Origin: an uncultured Paraprevotella sp.
GTDB lineage: Bacteria > Bacteroidota > Bacteroidia > Bacteroidales > Bacteroidaceae
Assembly (NCBI GenBank): GCA_900770805.1
Contig: CAAGLP010000105.1
Coordinates: 1 to 6,408, forward strand
Direction: 5' to 3'
DNA length: 6,408 nucleotides
This document shows, piece by piece, positions 5,830-6,408 of the stretch (positions are counted from its first letter, which is position 1; each line of letters opens with the position of its first letter). Position numbers and translations under genes: made by a program. Under the pieces are notes generated by a model, which made no database searches, was not told the DNA's origin, and worked only from the letters and a program-made list of their open reading frames with translations.

Positions 5830-6408
5830 CTACCATCCCATCACTATGCATAGTACTGATGAGAAGTGTGCCACGGCACCAAGGAGCACGAAGATATGCC
5901 AGATGGCATGAAAGTGCGGACGGTCGTCGTGGGCAAAGAAATAAGTTCCTGCAGTATATAATAATCCCTCTGCCAAGATACCGGCAATAGAATATACGGA
6001 CAAGCGCTGGTATACACTTTCGGCAATAAATAGGCCGCTCCATCCCATAAAGAGGTACAGGCCGAGAGAGAGACGAGGATATTTACCTATGGCTATAATT
6101 TTGTAAACCACACCGGCAATAACAAAGGCCCACTGAAGACCGAAAACAAGCCATCCTTGCCAACCTCCCACAACGCCAACGGCAATGGGGGTGTACGAGC
6201 ATGCTATCATCACATAGATGCTGATGTGATCGCACTTGCGGAAGGCGTTCTTTACCTTGCCTGGCGGCAACATATGGTAGACTGTGCTTGACAGGAACAT
6301 CAGGAACATGCCCACGATGAAGAAGATGACACCAAAGGACATCTGCCATCCCTGTGCCGTGGCGGGCCATATCAGCCACATGCAGCTCAATGCAAACACA
6401 ACACCAGC
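5830..6408 (-). CDS. Hemolysin III family membrane protein (TrhA/YqfA-like), N-terminus off window
   Basis: This is a seven-helix integral membrane protein of the hemolysin III / PAQR-related family; members are linked to membrane homeostasis, and the hemolysin name reflects early assays rather than a proven toxin. The window holds 192 residues. The frame stays open to the right edge (AGVVFALSCMWLIWP), so about 20 N-terminal residues are missing from a family norm of roughly 210. A GTG at 6399 lies inside the first visible helix and is not a credible start. The conserved metal-site motifs are present, counting from the first visible residue: SSTVYH (40-45, His45), CDHISIY (59-65, His61), and the C-terminal cluster HFHAIWHIFVLLGAVAH (165-181). 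It is convergent with phoR and has no evident functional tie to phosphate uptake. Confidence 0.92.
   Translation of the reverse strand, partial: AGVVFALSCMWLIWPATAQGWQMSFGVIFFIVGMFLMFLSSTVYHMLPPGKVKNAFRKCDHISIYVMIACSYTPIAVGVVGGWQGWLVFGLQWAFVIAGVVYKIIAIGKYPRLSLGLYLFMGWSGLFIAESVYQRLSVYSIAGILAEGLLYTAGTYFFAHDDRPHFHAIWHIFVLLGAVAHFSSVLCIVMGW

Noticed and set aside
5753..6043. 96-codon minus-strand frame overlapping the hemolysin III gene
   Set aside because: It is a shifted-frame shadow; the hemolysin III frame has conserved His motifs and the expected family length.
5830..6408. Hemolysin III gene read as a toxin
   Set aside because: The family is a group of PAQR-like membrane proteins with conserved metal-site histidines; the name alone does not support a cytolysin role.

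Overview
The window looks like chromosome from a member of the Bacteroidales. It carries exact matches to the Bacteroidetes promoter -7 element (TAnnTTTG), start codons with weak or no Shine-Dalgarno, and a phosphate-transport operon led by an outer-membrane porin. The family (Prevotella-like, Bacteroides-like or other) cannot be settled by eye. I find no mobile element, CRISPR array, rRNA or tRNA.

Layout. On the minus strand, read right to left, an apparent operon begins at about 3346: a small outer-membrane porin, the phosphate-binding lipoprotein PstS, and the permeases PstC and PstA. PstA runs off the left edge; pstB and phoU would be expected beyond it. A 200-base divergent intergenic region (3347-3546) separates this operon from a plus-strand two-component pair, a PhoB-type response regulator (3547-4251) and an overlapping PhoR-type sensor kinase (ending 5554). 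A 275-base intergenic region (5555-5829) follows, unusually rich in inverted repeats and holding an isolated promoter-like box. Last comes a convergent minus-strand gene for a hemolysin III (TrhA/YqfA-type) membrane protein, cut by the right edge.

How the genes fit together. The porin would bring phosphate through the outer membrane, PstS would capture it in the periplasm, and PstC/PstA (with the ATPase PstB, not seen) would import it. PhoR/PhoB, transcribed divergently, are the natural regulators. The divergent region supports this. Upstream of the porin there is a TAnnTTTG box, no recognisable -33 element, and, exactly 10 bp further upstream, a 7-bp direct repeat with a 4-bp spacer (11-bp period). 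This is the geometry of a PhoB box, although the sequence is not the enterobacterial consensus.

Overall this is a recognisable Pho regulon cluster rather than a new system. The parts most worth a second look are the candidate Pho box, the inverted repeat filling the porin leader, the lack of PAS and HAMP domains in the PhoR protein, and the palindrome-rich region after phoR.
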